Source: a bacterium (GTDB lineage Archaea > Thermoproteota > Nitrososphaeria > Nitrososphaerales > Nitrososphaeraceae). Taken from it: a stretch of 5,020 nt of DNA. Shown here piece after piece: positions 4,732-5,020 of the stretch (position 1 is the stretch's first letter; each line of letters begins with the position of its first letter). Made by a program: the position numbers and the translations under genes. Location of the stretch: assembly GCA_014381105.1 (NCBI GenBank), contig JACMIO010000074.1, positions 1 to 5,020 on the forward strand, given 5' to 3'. The notes beneath the pieces were generated by a model. It saw only the letters and a program-made list of their open reading frames with translations. It did not search any database and had not been told where the DNA came from.

Positions 4732-5020
4732 TCAATTTTGTTGGTTATCGTCTTCGGGATAATTCCCTATTATCTTACCATTAAAATCAAGTAAAATGAT
4801 TTTTAACTTTAATTGAGATTGAGAATAATTAGTCAAATGATCGTGGACCTCTTTACACAGAATATTATAAAAAGAGTTTAATCCGAATTGATCAATCAAT
4901 TCACTAACATGTCGCGCAGTATTAGCTGACATTATCTGCTTTACAAGCTCACTATTGGCACCACATTTACTTGCCAAAACTGCCAGAAAATTCATGTCAA
5001 CATGAGATCCCTTTACATGA
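4732..5020 (-). CDS. cbiD: CbiD, cobalt-precorrin-5B C1-methyltransferase, C-terminal part (runs off the right edge)
   Basis: Ninety-five C-terminal residues are visible and the frame is open to the window end, so the gene starts outside; the ATG at 4995 is internal. CbiD methylates C1 of cobalt-precorrin-5B with S-adenosylmethionine in the early-cobalt (anaerobic-type) cobalamin route. Features matching the C-terminal region of CbiD are HVKGSHVDMNFLAVLASKCG, where others have a His/Ser-x-Val-Asp helix, GANSELVKQIMSANTARHV with the ANT segment, and a final strand KIILLDFNGKIIGNYPED like the family's LFDxEGxxLG end. The tail ends polar (DDNQQN, then TGA). The assignment rests on remembered family pattern from about a quarter of the protein, so it is good but not certain. 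It is convergent with aIF1A, and no terminator stands in the 7-bp gap. Confidence 0.7.
   Translation of the reverse strand, partial: HVKGSHVDMNFLAVLASKCGANSELVKQIMSANTARHVSELIDQFGLNSFYNILCKEVHDHLTNYSQSQLKLKIILLDFNGKIIGNYPEDDNQQN

Noticed and set aside
1..5020. CRISPR arrays, insertion sequences, toxin-antitoxin or defence genes
   Set aside because: I saw no spaced direct repeats, terminal inverted repeats, transposase motifs or defence-type genes on either strand; every sizeable gene belongs to a metabolic, ribosomal or core archaeal family.

Overview
The window is AT-rich archaeal DNA, and the gene set points to a Nitrososphaeria (Thaumarchaeota) genome. It holds an archaeal histone of the short ELGLAGMYRIIKK type, the archaeal families UPF0200 and UPF0201, the archaeal/eukaryotic initiation factor aIF1A, and the end of an anaerobic-type cobalamin gene (cbiD). 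Promoters look like AT-rich TATA boxes about 25 bp upstream of starts, with few Shine-Dalgarno sites, which fits largely leaderless archaeal transcription. A soil Nitrososphaerales or Nitrosocosmicus-like host is a guess from base composition, not shown.

Layout, left to right. Positions 1-90 may hold the last 25 codons of an unidentified plus-strand gene. Positions 91-1371 are a compact minus-strand cluster: histone, then UPF0200 P-loop kinase-like NTPase, then UPF0201 RNA-binding-fold protein. Positions 1372-1654 are non-coding, with the histone promoter and a GC-richer island of unknown role. Positions 1655-3049 encode a minus-strand succinate-semialdehyde-type aldehyde dehydrogenase. A divergent intergenic region of about 290 bp, containing two good palindromes, separates it from a plus-strand beta-hydroxyacid dehydrogenase (3343-4230). 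Positions 4231-4466 carry the promoter of the aIF1A gene (to 4724). Its tail meets, 7 bp away, the minus-strand 3' end of cbiD, which runs off the right edge.

Function. Histone, UPF0200, UPF0201 and aIF1A are information-processing or core archaeal genes. The divergent dehydrogenase pair could act on the same semialdehyde: one family oxidises succinic semialdehyde to succinate, the other includes enzymes reducing it to 4-hydroxybutyrate. These are intermediates of the thaumarchaeal 3-hydroxypropionate/4-hydroxybutyrate carbon cycle. The link is inferred from family and position only.

No mobile element, CRISPR array, rRNA or convincing tRNA was seen, and no clearly new multi-gene system. The most notable anomaly is at the start of aIF1A. 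A coding-like, conserved-looking N-terminal tail lies upstream of the first in-frame ATG but has no in-frame start codon. The well-placed ATG at 4405 is off by one base across a T5 run.
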